Under the pieces are notes generated by a model that searched no databases, was not told the origin of the DNA, and saw only the letters and a program-made list of their open reading frames with translations. A program made the position numbers and the translations under genes. Positions 48,812 through 60,803 of a stretch of DNA of 64,000 nt are shown here, piece after piece. The stretch covers positions 157,605,169 to 157,669,168 of the forward strand of contig NC_080677.1 in the NCBI RefSeq assembly GCF_030445035.2, given 5' to 3'. Within the stretch, counting starts at the first letter, position 1, and every line of letters begins with the position of its first letter. Source of the stretch: Dasypus novemcinctus (taxonomy: Eukaryota > Chordata > Mammalia > Cingulata > Dasypodidae).

Positions 48812-49262
48812 GGGAAGTGGACGTCACTCAACTGATAGTCCATATACCGTATGGAGGGTCCAGGGTTCAATCTCCAGGGCCTCCTGACCCGTGTGGTGAG
48901 CTGGCCCACATGCAGTGCTGCCGTGCCCAGGGAGTGTCATGTCACATAGGGGCGCCTGGTGTAGGGGTGCCCCACGCACAGGGTGGGTGCCCTGCAAAGA
49001 GAGCCATCCCGCAGGGAAAAAATAAAGCACAGCCAGCCCAGGAGTGGCACTGCACACACGGAGAGCTGATGCAGCAAGATGGCGCAACAAAAAAAGAGAC
49101 ACAAATTCCCGGTGCCGCCTGGTAATGCAAGTAGATGCAGAAGACACACAGCAAATGGACACAGAGCAGACAACAGGGGTGAAGGGGAGAGAAATAAAAA
49201 AAATTAAAAATAAAAATAAAGTACATTGTTAATGTAACATTAAAAAAAAAAAAAAAAAAGAC
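48812..49262 (+). mobile_element. tRNA-derived SINE with an unusual extended 3' tail
   Basis: The SINE body ends near 49215 with an A-rich tail. A further 45 bases follow, ending AATGTAACATTAAAAAAAAA, before the right target duplication. Duplication AACTGATTACT / AACTGACTACT is at 48801-48811 and 49263-49273, so body and extra tail inserted together. The extra tail resembles the end of repeat A. Confidence 0.75.
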
Positions 49263-49599
49263 AACTGACTACTTCTTGCTTTGAAGGGTATACCAAACCG
49301 TGAGTTGCTTCCTAAGGCCTCCCAAGACCATGTTAATTAAATGAATTAAATTTAACTCATTTCATTAAAAGAACTGCTGAATAAATGTTAACAACAAAGG
49401 AAGTGAAGAATATCATTATTCTGAGATATTTCTAGATTTATGCAAGATGGAGAAAAGATGGATGCCTCTGATGAATAAATGAGAAAAATACAGTCTAGGA
49501 TATGCTGACAGGGACTATAACAGAGCCAAGAGCAAATCTGCCTGGGAGCACCTCAAAACCTCCTGGCAGCCAGGTGTAGTGGAGGTGTGAGTAAAAAGG

Positions 49600-50080
49600 G
49601 GAACCAATTAGAAATAATGTAGAAGGGAATTTTTGGGGTAATGGGAATGTTCTATATCTTAATTATGGTGGTAACACAAGTGTTTTTATTAAAAACCCAT
49701 CAAAATGTACTCTTAAAAAGGGTTCATCTTACTCTATGGAAAATACATTTCAAAGAGATGATTTTAAAGACTGCCTTTGGAATCTATATCCAAAGTTATT
49801 CACTGCAGCTTTATTTGTAATTGCAAAACACAGGAAACAAATGGCATAATTTTGCTAAAGAAAATATAGGATAAATAAACCAGAACCTAATGATAATGAC
49901 CATATATATGGTGAAGATATGAGAACAGAATGGAATAGGTGGGAATGGCAACACAACTGTATATACAAATTTGACTTTTGAACAATGTGATATCCAAAAA
50001 TCATTAAAAGGCATGAAAAAGTAAACCCTAAAATTGCATACAAGCAGAAACATATGATCTCAACTTAGGCCCAACTAATA
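49600..50080 (+). mobile_element. Old L1 3' UTR and ORF2-end fragments
   Basis: GTAATGGGAATGTTCTATATC at about 49638 to TGTACTCTTAAAAAGGGT is a typical ancient L1 3' UTR. Bases 49798-50080 (starting CACTGCAGCTTTATTTG) resemble the L1 ORF2 C-terminal region. They appear to be two pieces in the same direction. Confidence 0.55.
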
Positions 50081-50084
50081 ATAA

Positions 50085-51035
50085 AGCCACATTTTTTGAA
50101 GAATCACAAATTTGTTCAAGTAATTTGAACATCTGACTGTAGATCCATGCGTGAGGTCAATGTAAGGACAAAAGGAATGCAAATAAATTTTGACATTTCT
50201 TTCACAGGTTTGTGGCTGGTGGCTCTATCAGTATTGTAATCCTGAAACCATTTTGTAAGTAACTTAATAGTATCACTGTTAATGGAAAAATGAACCGTGC
50301 GAGAGGAAGTATAAATAGACATGCTTATAAAAGTACTTGGTTATACAGTCTGCCCAGTACTATAAGATTTACTGGTGTTGTTTTAAAGAAAATGAAGTTT
50401 GTTGTGTGTTTAACCTGAAGAAAGGTGGTGTGAGTATAACACACAGGGATATTTAACTAGCCTAAAATTCCTAGTAAAGATGCGGTCAAAGGAACATAAG
50501 TCCAAAAAGGACAAAAGTCTTGTGGCCAGGAGCCTACTATTAATATTTCCCGCTATAGCATGCTTAATGCACGCAGTTCCTGTTACAAGCACGTACTCCA
50601 GAGTGCTGAGGCTGTGGGATGCCTGCTGCCAATATCCACGGGGGGACATGGAGCTATTCTCAGCAGGCGTCTTCTTTCCATTCATCGACTCTCCCTCTCT
50701 ACTTAGCGATCATCATATCGTTTATTTTCACTAAACTTTCTTAGACTATCTTTTTGCCTAAAGTAACAAAAATATCATTAAAAAGTCCATGTATACAAAC
50801 CTCTTGCTAAGGAAAAATACACATGCACTCATGGAACGAGAAACTACAGCCTCAGAAAAACAATTCTAAATGAGTTGAGTACGTCCAATTTTGTTCCAGA
50901 AAAAAAAAAATGCATGGTTTTCTCTAAATGAATATCAAAAATCAACTTAAAAGAATAAGAGAACAACTCAGGAGACCCACCAAGGCATGATATAGCAACA
51001 GCTAACACTAAAACACAACACCACGTTCTCTGATG
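50085..51035. other. No recognisable gene or repeat
   Basis: Overlapping open frames on both strands at 50410-50734 show no domain. The sequence is less A-rich than its L1 surroundings. Confidence 0.35.
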
Positions 51036-51056
51036 CATTTAATGGCACTGTTGAGA

Positions 51057-51146
51057 GAACAGATGCAGCTCAAGTGGTTGAATGCCTGCTTCCCATTTAC
51101 AAAGTCCTGAGTTCAATCCCTGGTACCTCCTAAAAATATATGAACT
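51057..51146 (+). mobile_element. Very short monomeric tRNA-derived SINE
   Basis: A 90-bp unit holds just a tRNA-like head (CTCAAGTGGTTGAATGCCTG, B-box-like GAGTTCAATCCC) and the CCTCCTAAAAATA junction. A perfect 19-bp target duplication TTTAATGGCACTGTTGAGA lies at 51038-51056 and 51147-51165. Confidence 0.92.
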
Positions 51147-51194
51147 TTTAATGGCACTGTTGAGACTAGTATTCTCCCCAGTCTTCAATATGAA

Positions 51195-51310
51195 ACCACT
51201 GAGGCCCAAGACGGTGAAGTAAGTGGTGGAAGATCAGATAGCACCCAAGTCACTGGGCTGGGATATGAACCCAATCTGATTCCAAGAGGCCACACTCTCA
51301 ACCACTATAC
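51195..51310 (-). mobile_element. MIR SINE, antisense
   Basis: AAACCACTGAGGCCCAAGAC and the GGGATATGAACCCAATCTGA run followed by CTCAACCACTATACTC are the complement of a MIR. A poly-T run follows at about 51351-51371. Confidence 0.75.
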
Positions 51311-51839
51311 TCACTAACAACTAGCAAACGTGCATTAAAGAGGCAATATCTTTTTTTTTTTTTTTTTTTTTGCAATACCCATTTTTTAAACGAAGTGTTT
51401 CAGAGTGAAAAAAAGAAATTGTCCCAATTTTTAAAATGAATTTTGCAAAAACGAAATTAGTCGCAGCAGAAACCCAATCTCCCAGTCTCACTCTTGCTTC
51501 TACCCCCAAAGCTGGGGCGGGGGACTTAGCAGATATGAAAGATGATACAGCCTTTAAGCTGTGTCAGGGAACAGATTTGAAATACTATTAGAAACAAAAC
51601 AGATGCCTATTTCCTCTACATAAATACATAAATATCTTAAAATTACAAATAGCTATACTATAGAAATTGTATTTTTATTTTACCTAGAAACTAAAGAAAC
51701 CCCAGTTTAAACAAAAGTACAAAATTAGAAAAAATTGATTAGATGGCTGGATATACAACAGAAAAGTCAAGTTTTTCTTTATTAGCAATAACTAAGTAGA
51801 TTCTGAAATGAAAAAAACTACTCTATTCACAGAAGTGAC

Positions 51840-53600
51840 CAAAAAAAAAAATTTCCTAAAACTAATTTTTATAAAGGACAGGACTCATAAAGAAAACTAT
51901 AAATTACTGAAAAACCATATAAAACCTGACAGAAAGATATACCATGTACCTTAATGGCAAATCTTATTAAATTAACAATTAATGAAGAAATACCATACAA
52001 TTTCAATTAGAATCCCAAGCTTTAAAAAACTGAATGAAATAATAAAATTTTGGTTTAAGAAAATTTTAATTATGTAATATTCCAAACAAATTCAAGAGAC
52101 AAGTCACTGGCTGGGAGAAGACATTAGCAGTACGTATTATTGACAAAGGATTAGCATCCATAACACATTAAAAAAAAAAAGGTAAACTCCATATCAGTAT
52201 TTTAAAAAAAGAAGGAACTACAAAATGGAAAGATGGGAAAAGGATCTTTCAGACAAGCAAACATTTTTTTGAAAATGAGTAAGAAAGGACTTGCCTTATC
52301 AGCCACTAAAGCCACTATAATAATTACTTTTGCTTCACAGGTCCCAATGGCAGTCTGATGAAACCTGTGGAGCCCTTCTAAGAATGTTTTTTAAAGCATA
52401 AAATAAACTACATAGGACTAAAAAACACCACCATCCAATTACACAAAATACATTAATTACTTTACATGGTTAACAGTCCCTAAAATTCAGAGACCTAACA
52501 TTGATTCCAGTATTTATGGGAATTTAATCTAGGACAAAAGGGGTATTTCAACTCAGTGCATTAAAGAATTAAATTTAAAATCCTAGAGGAAGCTTAGGAA
52601 AATTATGTACAATCTAAGAGTTGGGCAAACTTATTCAAGAGAAAATTCAGAAGCCATAAAACATAATAGACAACCACAAAAAACTGACCTGAAAAACCAG
52701 CAAAGGATCTGGATAATCATCTCACAGAAAAGCAACTCCAAATGGCTTACAAACATGGGGGGAAAAAAAGTTCCACAGAAAATGCAAACTAAAGAAATGA
52801 AATTATGCCTTACAAAGATCCAAATGGATCTTAAAATGTGAGAATACATGGAAAATGACATGCACACATATTGCTAATGGAAGTATAAATTGACAGATTT
52901 TCAGAAAGCAATTTACAAAAGATAAAAAAACTAAAATAACATATACATTTTGTTTAGCCCACCTCTCAGGCAAGTCTCTCACATAGAAATAAAATGACAC
53001 ATGCACAAGGATATTTATTACAGCACTATCTGCACTGGAAAAAAACGGAAACAAGATAAATGCCAATTCATAGAAGAATGGCTGAATATTCTGTGGCAAT
53101 ATTATACCATGGAATATTATACCATCATTCAGATGGGTGGGTTAGATATACTGAAGTTGGCTTGGAAGGATTTTCACAATCTATTGTTGAGTAAGAAAAG
53201 CAACATCCAGAGATGAATGTACAGATGACTGCAAAACAATGTTGATGGATTTGCATTTGATTACAGGGTCCTGGAGAAACGCAGGCAGAGCACATACCCC
53301 AGGTAGCAGCATTGATTACCCCAGAAAGAGTGGGGCAAGAGGGAGAGTCTGGTGATGGGGGAAATGAAACCCAAGCACACAAGACCCTGCACAAGGGGTC
53401 CTTAAGACAGCACAGGGAGATTAACTCATTGACAGTTTTATTTGCATATGTCCATAGAAGTGTATGAAAGCAACCTCACTAAAATGTTACTTAAGAGTGG
53501 CTTTTCAAGTGATAGCTTCCTTTTTCTTCCTTATGCAAATAAATAATATATTGAACTCAATGTACAAAGAGCACTTAGAAGAACACATACACTTTCTTAC
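51840..53600 (+). mobile_element. Old L1 ORF2 C-terminal half and 3' UTR
   Basis: ACTGGCTGGGAGAAGACATT at about 52109 and the AGGATATTTATTACAGCACT run at about 53008 follow the normal order of L1 ORF2. The open frames at 52605-52841 and 53001-53216 are pieces of it. Many stops are present. Confidence 0.6.
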
Positions 53601-53609
53601 ACAGCATAT

Positions 53610-54130
53610 GTTTGGTTTCAAGAAAAAAGAAAACCCAACTTAAACTGCCTTAAACCAAAAGGGAATTTATTGGCTCGCATAAGAAACAGTCCAGAAATAG
53701 GGGACTTCCGGTCTTGACTGCATCCATAGGCTCCAGGCTACTTCGGACTCCAGCTTAGGTTCCTGGGTCCTGCCCTCTTTATGCTGGATAAATAAGCTTC
53801 AGCAAGTTCAGAAACTGAATCCTCACACCAGTCTCCAAAGCTGTGTCTTCTTCGGTCGCTCCTGAGGAAGACTCTACAAACATCTCATATCTCAGCAGCC
53901 TGATCTGGGCCATCACCTCCCCCAGAACCATTCACGCCGGCCAGACAGGGGAGGGTGGCTTTGGACCAACTCTAGGGCTGGTTGCAACAATCCCCCAAAC
54001 TACAGGCACAATGATGGGGGACAGGGGTATTCAAAGAAAAGGTGGTTGGTGGAGGCGGGAGCAGGAAGTAGAGGCTGCCTGGCAACTAAATGCCCACAAC
54101 AAGGGTGAGCAAGGATTAAAGTAATAGAAA
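53610..54130 (+). mobile_element. Unclassified old interspersed repeat
   Basis: The run GGGAATTTATTGGCTCGCAT at about 53660 is a string I recognise from a widespread placental repeat but cannot assign to a family. The 93-codon open frame at 53843-54124 has no domain. Confidence 0.35.
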
Positions 54131-55095
54131 TACCGAATAAACATACTAAAAGTACTCAACGTCACTAGCCATCAAAGAAATGGAAAAAAAAAAATCTATA
54201 ATGCATTATCAGGTGGGAAAAGGAAGAAAAATGCATAACCTTTCGTGTGAGGTCACATGACTATTGGAAATATGTGTGTGTGTAAACCAAGAAGCACTTA
54301 AGCAAATTTTATACCACTTTTATAATCAGAAATATTACTGATACCTAAATATGAAGCAGTAAGCTTGTAACAAAAGAGTGAAATATAAAGCCCCATATGT
54401 AATGAAAGTTGACCAACTTTTCCCACCTGATAGATGCTCCCATTATGGGAAAGAAAAAAAAAAAGATATACCTAGATAAATCTATAGTCCTGAAGTCTAA
54501 ATACTTGAAAATCTCTTAGAAAAGGTCTACACTAAAGCTGTATTTAAATATACAATGGATATGAGGTAAGTCTGTGCTAGCCCATAGGTAGGATAAGCTC
54601 AGGTGTAAGGATTCTCTTGTGAACTACAGGGACAGTACCATCCTTAGTACAGAATCGTGCATATTTCTAGAGTGCGCAAACTACAATGAATCAAGATTAA
54701 GTCCAATTCCACTGCACTCAATCAAAAGCTCTACACCACGTGTGCATGTACAATTACGTACTTGAAAACACCCCCCAGATTTCAATTTCATGTAAAAGAA
54801 ATTGTTCCTGACTTCATTTCTTTTCTCATGTCCAATTACAAATAGGAAATTCAGGAGCCATAAATCCTCTCACTTTGTGCCTTTCTAGGACAGGGTCTTC
54901 ACTTCACCCTGAGAAGGTAAAAGAACTAAGCGACACCTATTCCACCACCTTAATGTTTACATCAAATGATTTATGGAGTTGCTTTACATCGGTGGAATTT
55001 ATTTCATAATAAATCTGAAACATATAACAGAGAGTCATAAGGAAACAGGAAACTATCTTAACCCTGCTGTGTTCCAACAAAAAGCTAGTAAGAAG
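54131..55095. other. No recognisable gene
   Basis: AT-rich; the first 130 bases look like L1 debris. The rest holds no open frame of note and may be downstream flank of RAB18. Confidence 0.35.
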
Positions 55096-55097
55096 CC

Positions 55098-55335
55098 ATA
55101 GGAGAGAGAGCAGTGGTTAAGAACATGGGCTCGGAAGCAGAGGTGCCCTAACTGGAATCCATCACTGATTAGCTATGTGATCTTTGGGAAGTTATCTAAT
55201 ATATCTCCTCTTTAAAATGAGGATAGTAAGAGTAGCAATCTCTTAAGATTGCTGTGTGGTTTAATAAGATAATTCCACACTTAGAACACCATCTGGCACC
55301 AAGGAAGCTTTCATTAATGTTAACTATAACTCTTA
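55098..55335 (+). mobile_element. MIR SINE
   Basis: CAGTGGTTAAGAACATGGGC at the start, TTAGCTATGTGATCTTTGGG in the core and TCTTTAAAATGAGGATAGTA near the end are diagnostic of MIR. Confidence 0.9.
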
Positions 55336-55678
55336 CTATAAATTGAATACAGCTATTTATTTGTTTAGGTATATCAGTAGTCCTAGATCTCAAAACACTA
55401 TGTTCTATTTTGTACGATGTGCAAAAGGGACTTTAGTAAGACTACTTCAAATGCTTCTGAAAAGATATTTAAGTGAATGATTTTAGGTATGACAACAACC
55501 GCACTTATGAGACCTCTACTATGAAACAGTAAATTTGCACAAAACATTACAGTGAAAGCCACATCACAAAACAGAATTTAAATAATACTATATTCAGATG
55601 TTCCTCAGCTCATGAAAATAAGAGGGAAATGTGTAATATTTCCTGCACAAATACATCTAGGGAAAGCAGGCTATTGTA

Positions 55679-55684
55679 TTTATT
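55679..55684 (-). terminator. Candidate RAB18 poly(A) signal AATAAA
   Basis: TTTATT on the plus strand is AATAAA on the gene strand, about 1.7 kb past the stop codon. Other AATAAA copies on the gene strand lie at 56299-56304 (1.1 kb past the stop) and 55356-55361 (2.0 kb). Several may be used as alternative ends. Which one dominates needs 3'-end RNA data. Confidence 0.4.
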
Positions 55685-56298
55685 CAAAAATTATAAAAGG
55701 TTACAATATAAACCTATCAAACAAAATTACTTTTTAAAAGTTGTATTCAAGTAACTCATGTGTATCCAAATTCTGACCAAACTAACAATCCAATTTGCAC
55801 AGAAAGACTATTATAGCTGAAGAGCAAGAAATATTAACCAGAAAAGTCTTAATACAGATACCACAAACACAAATCTAAAGTTTTAATATAACATGAACAA
55901 AGTAAGTACACGTTAGCTACCTTTCTCCAACATTATAGTAGTAAATATTTTATATTAAGTATAAACATACAGAATGTATAAAAGCTTTAATCACGTGTAA
56001 TGCAGTCTTAACGAGTATAAGCCAAGGAGAATGTGAGGCTTTCATCTGTGAAGATGTACATTTCATAATGAACCTGACCTGAAATGCAACACACTTACTA
56101 CAAAGGTGACCCACAAAAACGCTTACTGTGGCAACTTTTACAGAGACTCTGAGGGTTATCATAATATCCAACCTTAAAAGACAAACTACTTATTTTGGGA
56201 CTTAAAATATCAGGAATCAACGTAAACTAAATAGCATGAGCAAAAAACATACAATGTACAATAGCAAGAGGTTAGAAAACTGAATACTGTGGAAAAGA

Positions 56299-56304
56299 TT
56301 TATT
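56299..56304 (-). terminator. Alternative RAB18 poly(A) signal AATAAA
   Basis: This is a gene-strand AATAAA about 1.1 kb after the RAB18 stop. It would give a shorter 3' UTR than the signal at 55679. Confidence 0.3.
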
Positions 56305-57390
56305 AGTGTACCACTGGTTCTGATAAATTATTGGTTACTTATTACAGTAAATGATCAAGATTTTCACTCCAACAGTATTTTCCCACACATATCAGAACCC
56401 GGAAGCAATATTTCTTTCTCGAAATGTCATTTAGTGTTTCTCCCCCACCCCTCAAAACACAGAAACAGGTTTTTTAATAACTAGCCATTTACAAAGTCGT
56501 AAGATACAGGTCTTCATAAACATTAAACAAGCTACAGTTGAGGTACTTGGACAAATACTACCAATATTTATGAAGAAAAAGGTGGCAGTTTGAAAAGTGG
56601 TAAATATTACATGAGTTATGATAAACACACTATTCAAGTTCTTCTAAAACCAAAATAGGGGGAAATCTCATTTCCATTCTGCCAAACACCGCCTAACCAG
56701 GCTGATCCAAGAGGCCACTTGCCCAAGGTACATACAATAGAAATAAAAACTCCAGGTAAGCAACCAATTTACTCACTGAAGTAAATTAAAAAGTAAAACC
56801 AGGCTGCTTTAATGTACCAATGCTAGTTAGAAGCATCATCAAAAGAATAAAGATTTAATTGTAAGTGGCCGGGGCTACATACTGTAATGAGAATTTTGCT
56901 TAGTACTAAAAAAGAACCTGACAGTGCACATCCTAGAAAAGCTGTGGAATCATGCTTTCCTGACAGAATTCACTGGTTTGATGATACATGTACACCTCCC
57001 AGTGTTTCTAGTTCTACATACCAAGTAATTCTGTAACTGACAGGAGGATACAAGCAAAAAGGAGACCAAAGGCAGACCTTGTATCAACATATACTAGATG
57101 GATAGATTTTTTTAAAATTACATGATAAATGTAATTCATAAAATCAAATGTACTCATAAAGGAACACCTATTTTATGTTACATAAAAAACTGTTGACTGC
57201 AAATTGGGCATGCTTACCATAACGTTTTACCTGGGAAAGCTGGTGAGTGGGATTTCTTGCAAATATTTACTGCCATGATACAAAACAAATATGTGCAAAC
57301 TGCAAGGTCCCTAAAGTAGCAGTTAAGAGTTTATATACAGAAGGATGTCACTATCTGATCAAATATGCAAGAGAAGAAATTTCCCAGAGT

Positions 57391-57566
57391 TTATAACACG
57401 GAACAATAACCACCACAGGCTCCTCCTCCTTGGCCTTCTTCCCTGTGTGACAGTTTTACTCCTTTATTCTGGTTCTCACTTTCCCACAGTCCAGGGGTCT
57501 GAATGATCTTTTCCACAAGTTCCTCAAAGGCACATTGGACACCATCACAGGTCTTTGCACTTGCCT
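57391..57566 (-). CDS. RAB18: RAB18 last coding exon (C-terminal 58 residues and stop)
   Basis: Read on the minus strand this exon follows an acceptor ending TTTCAG and gives 57 residues plus a TAA stop; the first two bases complete a glutamate codon begun in the previous exon. It starts with the G5 guanine-binding motif (E)ASAK, continues through helix 5 and the hypervariable tail, and ends GGYCSVL. RAB18 is a Rab GTPase of the ER and lipid-droplet surface. Its terminal CSVL box has one cysteine for geranylgeranylation, unlike the double-cysteine ends of most Rabs. Coding phase joins exactly to the exon at 59142-59208. No stop or frameshift interrupts it, and it has introns, so this is the functional locus and not a processed copy. 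Loss of human RAB18 causes Warburg Micro syndrome (established knowledge). Confidence 0.97.
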
Positions 57567-57599
57567 CTGAAATTCAAGAGAAAATGTCAGAGTACACAT

Positions 57600-58185
57600 A
57601 TTCCAAGGATTACCCAGCGTATCCTTGACTGCTCTCTCCTTATCCTCCACACCCTATCTACCAGCATCTCCTGTCAGCTTTGCCTTCTACATATCTCCCA
57701 GATCAGCCAACTCTCACCACCCACTACTGCTACCATTGTCAACAACAGCAGCCTCATTCTGGACCACTCCAAGAGTAACGAGGTTCTTGCTTCCACTTCT
57801 CATAGCCTATTTTCTACACAAATGATCTTTTTAAAGAATATCAGATCACCTCACTACTCCCCTGATTTCTACCACACTTAGAATAAAATCTATCTCTTAA
57901 CCATATACTCTGAGGTCCAACATGACCTGCCCCTACATCCTTTTCTAATCTCCTTTCCCACCATCACCACCCTTCCCCCAGCATAAATGATGCTCCTACC
58001 TACAAGATTTCTTCCTTTTTCTTCAACACACTAAGCTGGTTCCCACCTCAGGAAATCTTTCCTGTTTTCCTGTTTAAGATGATCTCCCTTTAGATAGTCA
58101 CATAATGGATTCCTGCTCAAATGGCACTGCCTCAAAAGAACTTGCCCTAATTGTCCCCATCACCAGTCTCTCTCTCTCTCCCCTT
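57600..58185 (+). mobile_element. L2 LINE fragment in the last RAB18 intron
   Basis: C/T-rich sequence with CAGCCTCATTCTGGACCACT, AAATCTTTCCTGTTTTCC and CTCAAATGGCACTGCCTC in L2 3' order. The open frames at 57555-57881 and 57625-57825 are within it and are not exons. It is antisense to RAB18. Confidence 0.7.
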
Positions 58186-58189
58186 ATAC

Positions 58190-58387
58190 CAGGGGTTCTT
58201 AACAAGGGGTCAATGAGTTTGAACTGAAATTAAAAAAAAAAAACGTTACTCTTGTGAGGACGTGTTAGTGCAGTTATGATACATTTATTAAATATTACAC
58301 AGTATTGCGTGGACTTAGTAAGGGATCTGTGGTTTTTGCATGACTGGCAAAAGGGTCCATGGAACAAAAAAGGTTAAGAACCACTGA
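58190..58387 (+). mobile_element. hAT-type non-autonomous DNA transposon
   Basis: Terminal inverted repeats CAGGGGTTCTTAAC (58191-58204) and GTTAAGAACCACTG (58373-58386) are visible, with an internal GGGTCCATGG-type core. The subfamily is not assigned. Confidence 0.75.
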
Positions 58388-58435
58388 ACTACGGCATTTT
58401 TTATAAAGTACCTTCCAGACCCTGTTTCAGAGCTA

Positions 58436-58815
58436 CAATAAGGCCCAGGGACCTGTAATTTTAAGAAGTTCCCCAGGTGATTCTGACATACCTAGTCCAC
58501 TGTTTTGGACCAGAGGCTGGCAAATTTTTTCTATATGGGTCAGATAGTAAATATTTTGCAGACCATACAGTCTGTTGAAACTACTGAATTCTGCCATTGT
58601 AGCACAAAAACAGGTAGACAATATGCAAATGCATAGGCATGGCTGTGTTCCAATAAAACTGACAAAGCAGGTGGTGGGTTGCCATCGTTTGCCAATCCCT
58701 GCTCTGCCATGCTTCTGAAACATTAATGAGCACAGGAATCACATGAAGATCTTGTTAAAAACATAAATGCTAATTCAGAAAATGTGGGACAAGCTCCCAG
58801 GTGCTGCTGCTGCAC
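58436..58815 (+). mobile_element. MER5A-like pieces around a second DNA transposon
   Basis: AGTTCCCCAGGTGATTCTGA (58467-58486) is the right part of a MER5A-type element, and 58714-58815 is another MER5A-like copy. Between them, 58503-58700 carries GGTCAGATAGTAAATATTTT and GGCTGTGTTCCAATAAAACT, a common mammalian non-autonomous DNA transposon whose reverse copy is at 61785-62015. Confidence 0.65.
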
Positions 58816-59141
58816 ATGGACCAGCAAGACACAACTTTACATAGGGGGCCAATAACAGAGCCAACCTATGCCAGGCTCTTACTGAACGCCATTACCACCT
58901 CATGGGCAGAATTTAAGTGTGTTTATCTGACTTCACATAATGTGACCCTATTTTACTGTTTTTTAAAAGTGATGCTATTCTATTTTTATAAAAGAAAAAA
59001 ATAAAAAACCTAGTTCTATAGTTAAGATTTTATAGCACAAGGCAACCTACGAAGTAAATAAATATACTGAAGAGATAAATTTGGCAAAAACTCAATTTAA
59101 AATGCCTCATAAAACAAAAGGGTAGATCTTCACATACCTAC

Positions 59142-59208
59142 CTATGAATAACATGGAATGTTTTCGTGCAAATTTCAGGCCTTCGTTTCTATCAACTTCA
59201 CGATTTTC
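59142..59208 (-). CDS. RAB18: RAB18 coding exon, residues 127-148 plus one base
   Basis: This 67-nt minus-strand exon encodes ENREVDRNEGLKFARKHSML followed by F, I and the first base of the next codon. It covers the loop after the G4 motif and helix 4 up to strand 6 of the GTPase fold. The acceptor reads TTTTAG and the donor reads GTAGGT, slightly off the GTAAGT consensus. The phase, ending with one base of a glutamate codon, matches the next exon, which starts AG. It lies only 73 bases downstream (in gene sense) of the exon at 59282-59400, making a very short intron. Confidence 0.96.
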
Positions 59209-59281
59209 CTAAAAGATGAATGCAAAGATTAAGGAAAAGCTCAAGAAAGAGAGCCAAAATGCCAAGTGTATGCCTTCTTAC

Positions 59282-59400
59282 CTTATCAATTTTATTTCCA
59301 ACTAGCATGTTTACTATGTCATTTCTTGTGCAGTATGTTTCCAATTCATTTAACCAATTGTCCAGTTTAACAAAGGTATCTCTTCTTGTGACATCATAGA
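59282..59400 (-). CDS. RAB18: RAB18 coding exon, residues 87-126 (G4 motif)
   Basis: This 119-nt exon on the minus strand begins with the last two bases of a valine codon and then encodes 39 residues from YDVTRRDTFV to the G4 nucleotide-specificity motif GNKIDK. It forms helix 3 and strands 4-5 of the Rab fold. The acceptor reads TTTCAG and the donor GTAAG. The open frame runs on into the upstream intron, but the acceptor and the phase-1 join to the exon at 60804-60876 fix the true boundary. There is no internal stop. Confidence 0.97.
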
Positions 59401-60160
59401 CTGAAATAAAAGGTAAGTCATTTATTAAATCAGCATTAGAAATAAGAAGCAACAATATACTTTTCATATGTAGCTAGGAGCTAACATGATTATGTAGACA
59501 AGTCTATTTATGTTAAACCTTCAATGCTTAACAACCAATGTCTACTGATGCAGACGGAAGAAACGAGTGTATTCAGAAAAGCACATGCACATACACACAC
59601 TTCAATCTCATTAACACGTACTGTTATAAAAATAAAAATACACTGGGTGATAAGTGAAAAATAAGTTAAGCAAAACAAACAGCTGTTCCCATCCATGATG
59701 ATAAAAGAAGTTTATCTAAAAATCAAAAAGTATTTAATTCTAATCTGTGACAAAATAGCAAAGAATTTAATCACATATGACTGTTAGTTTGTTTCTTCCA
59801 AAGATCAGATTTTGCAACTTTGAAATATGTAGTTAGTTAATAAGATCCTGATCATCTTCCTCTATTACTTTCATCTTATATCATCCTGAATTATATAATA
59901 AAGAACTTAATAACTTATCATGTTTTCTAAACTTGGATGCTGATCCAAAATGATAGAACAACTGTCAAATTAAAAGAAATGAAACCAAAGCCTCATAAAA
60001 AAAGGAATTCTCCCTACAACTGATCAATATTCATTTTAAGCAATTACCCAGGAATAGTAAGGACAAGCACTGTTCAAGAAATTACAGAGGGTCCACATTT
60101 GGTTTTTAGTGCTTTTTTGTTTGATTAATACTCTAAGACAAACCAACTACATGTGGATTT

Positions 60161-60525
60161 TTATTTCATTTTATTTTTTAGATTTTATTTTATTTCTTTC
60201 TCTCCCCTTCCCCCCCCCCCCCCATTGTCTGTTCTCTGTGTGTCCATTCACTGTGTGTTCTTCTGTATCCACTTGCATTATCTGGTGGCACTGGGAAACT
60301 GCATCTCTTTTCTTTCACGCAGGGCAGCTCTCCTTGCGGGGCGCACTCCTTGCACGTGGGGTACCTTTACACAGGGGCACCCCTGCGTGGCATGGCACTC
60401 CTTGTGCACAGCAGCACTGTGCATGGGCCAGCTTACCACACACATCAGGAGGCCCTGGGGATCGAACCCTAGACCCTCCATATGGTAGATGGACCCTCTA
60501 TCAGTTGAGCCAGGTCCGCTTCCCT
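60161..60525 (-). mobile_element. tRNA-derived SINE in a RAB18 intron
   Basis: It has the same orientation as RAB18. The T-rich tail and a C-run (60211-60224) are at the left, and the tRNA-like head ends at 60524. The 154-codon open frame on the plus strand is a SINE artefact. Confidence 0.88.
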
Positions 60526-60803
60526 ATATATGGATTAATTCTCAATTATGTCCTCATCAACATGTGCTTTTAAACCAAATAAATTAGTATGGTCTTTATT
60601 TTTTAATTGCTAAACAAACGGCTGAAAAGAAATTTCCAGTTTTAATATTAATATTAAATGCAATTATTTTATATAATAATAGTCCTAAAGAAAAATAAAA
60701 CGAAAACTTATTGACCCTCAAAAGACTAGGAAAACCGAAAATTCTAGCAATCTGCAAAAGACAGCCATATTTCTTAAACAGTGAATTAAAATAAATAACT
60801 TAC

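Larger units (their letters stand above)
55340..57390 (-). other. RAB18: RAB18 presumed 3' UTR
   Basis: The AT-rich stretch directly after the RAB18 stop holds no SINE, LINE or LTR that I recognise, in contrast with the repeat-dense DNA further left. That suggests a transcribed, constrained 3' UTR. The first recognisable repeat on the left is a MIR at 55098-55335. The exact end cannot be set from sequence alone; candidate poly(A) signals are given separately. Confidence 0.6.

Noticed and set aside
57555..57881. Possible extra exon of RAB18 or an antisense gene
   Set aside because: The frame lies in an L2 repeat on the opposite strand, and the acceptor at 57567 already joins the known exon in phase.
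59401..59467. N-terminal extension of the RAB18 frame into the intron
   Set aside because: The frame stays open by chance. The TTTCAG acceptor and the phase match with the preceding exon show that translation does not use it.
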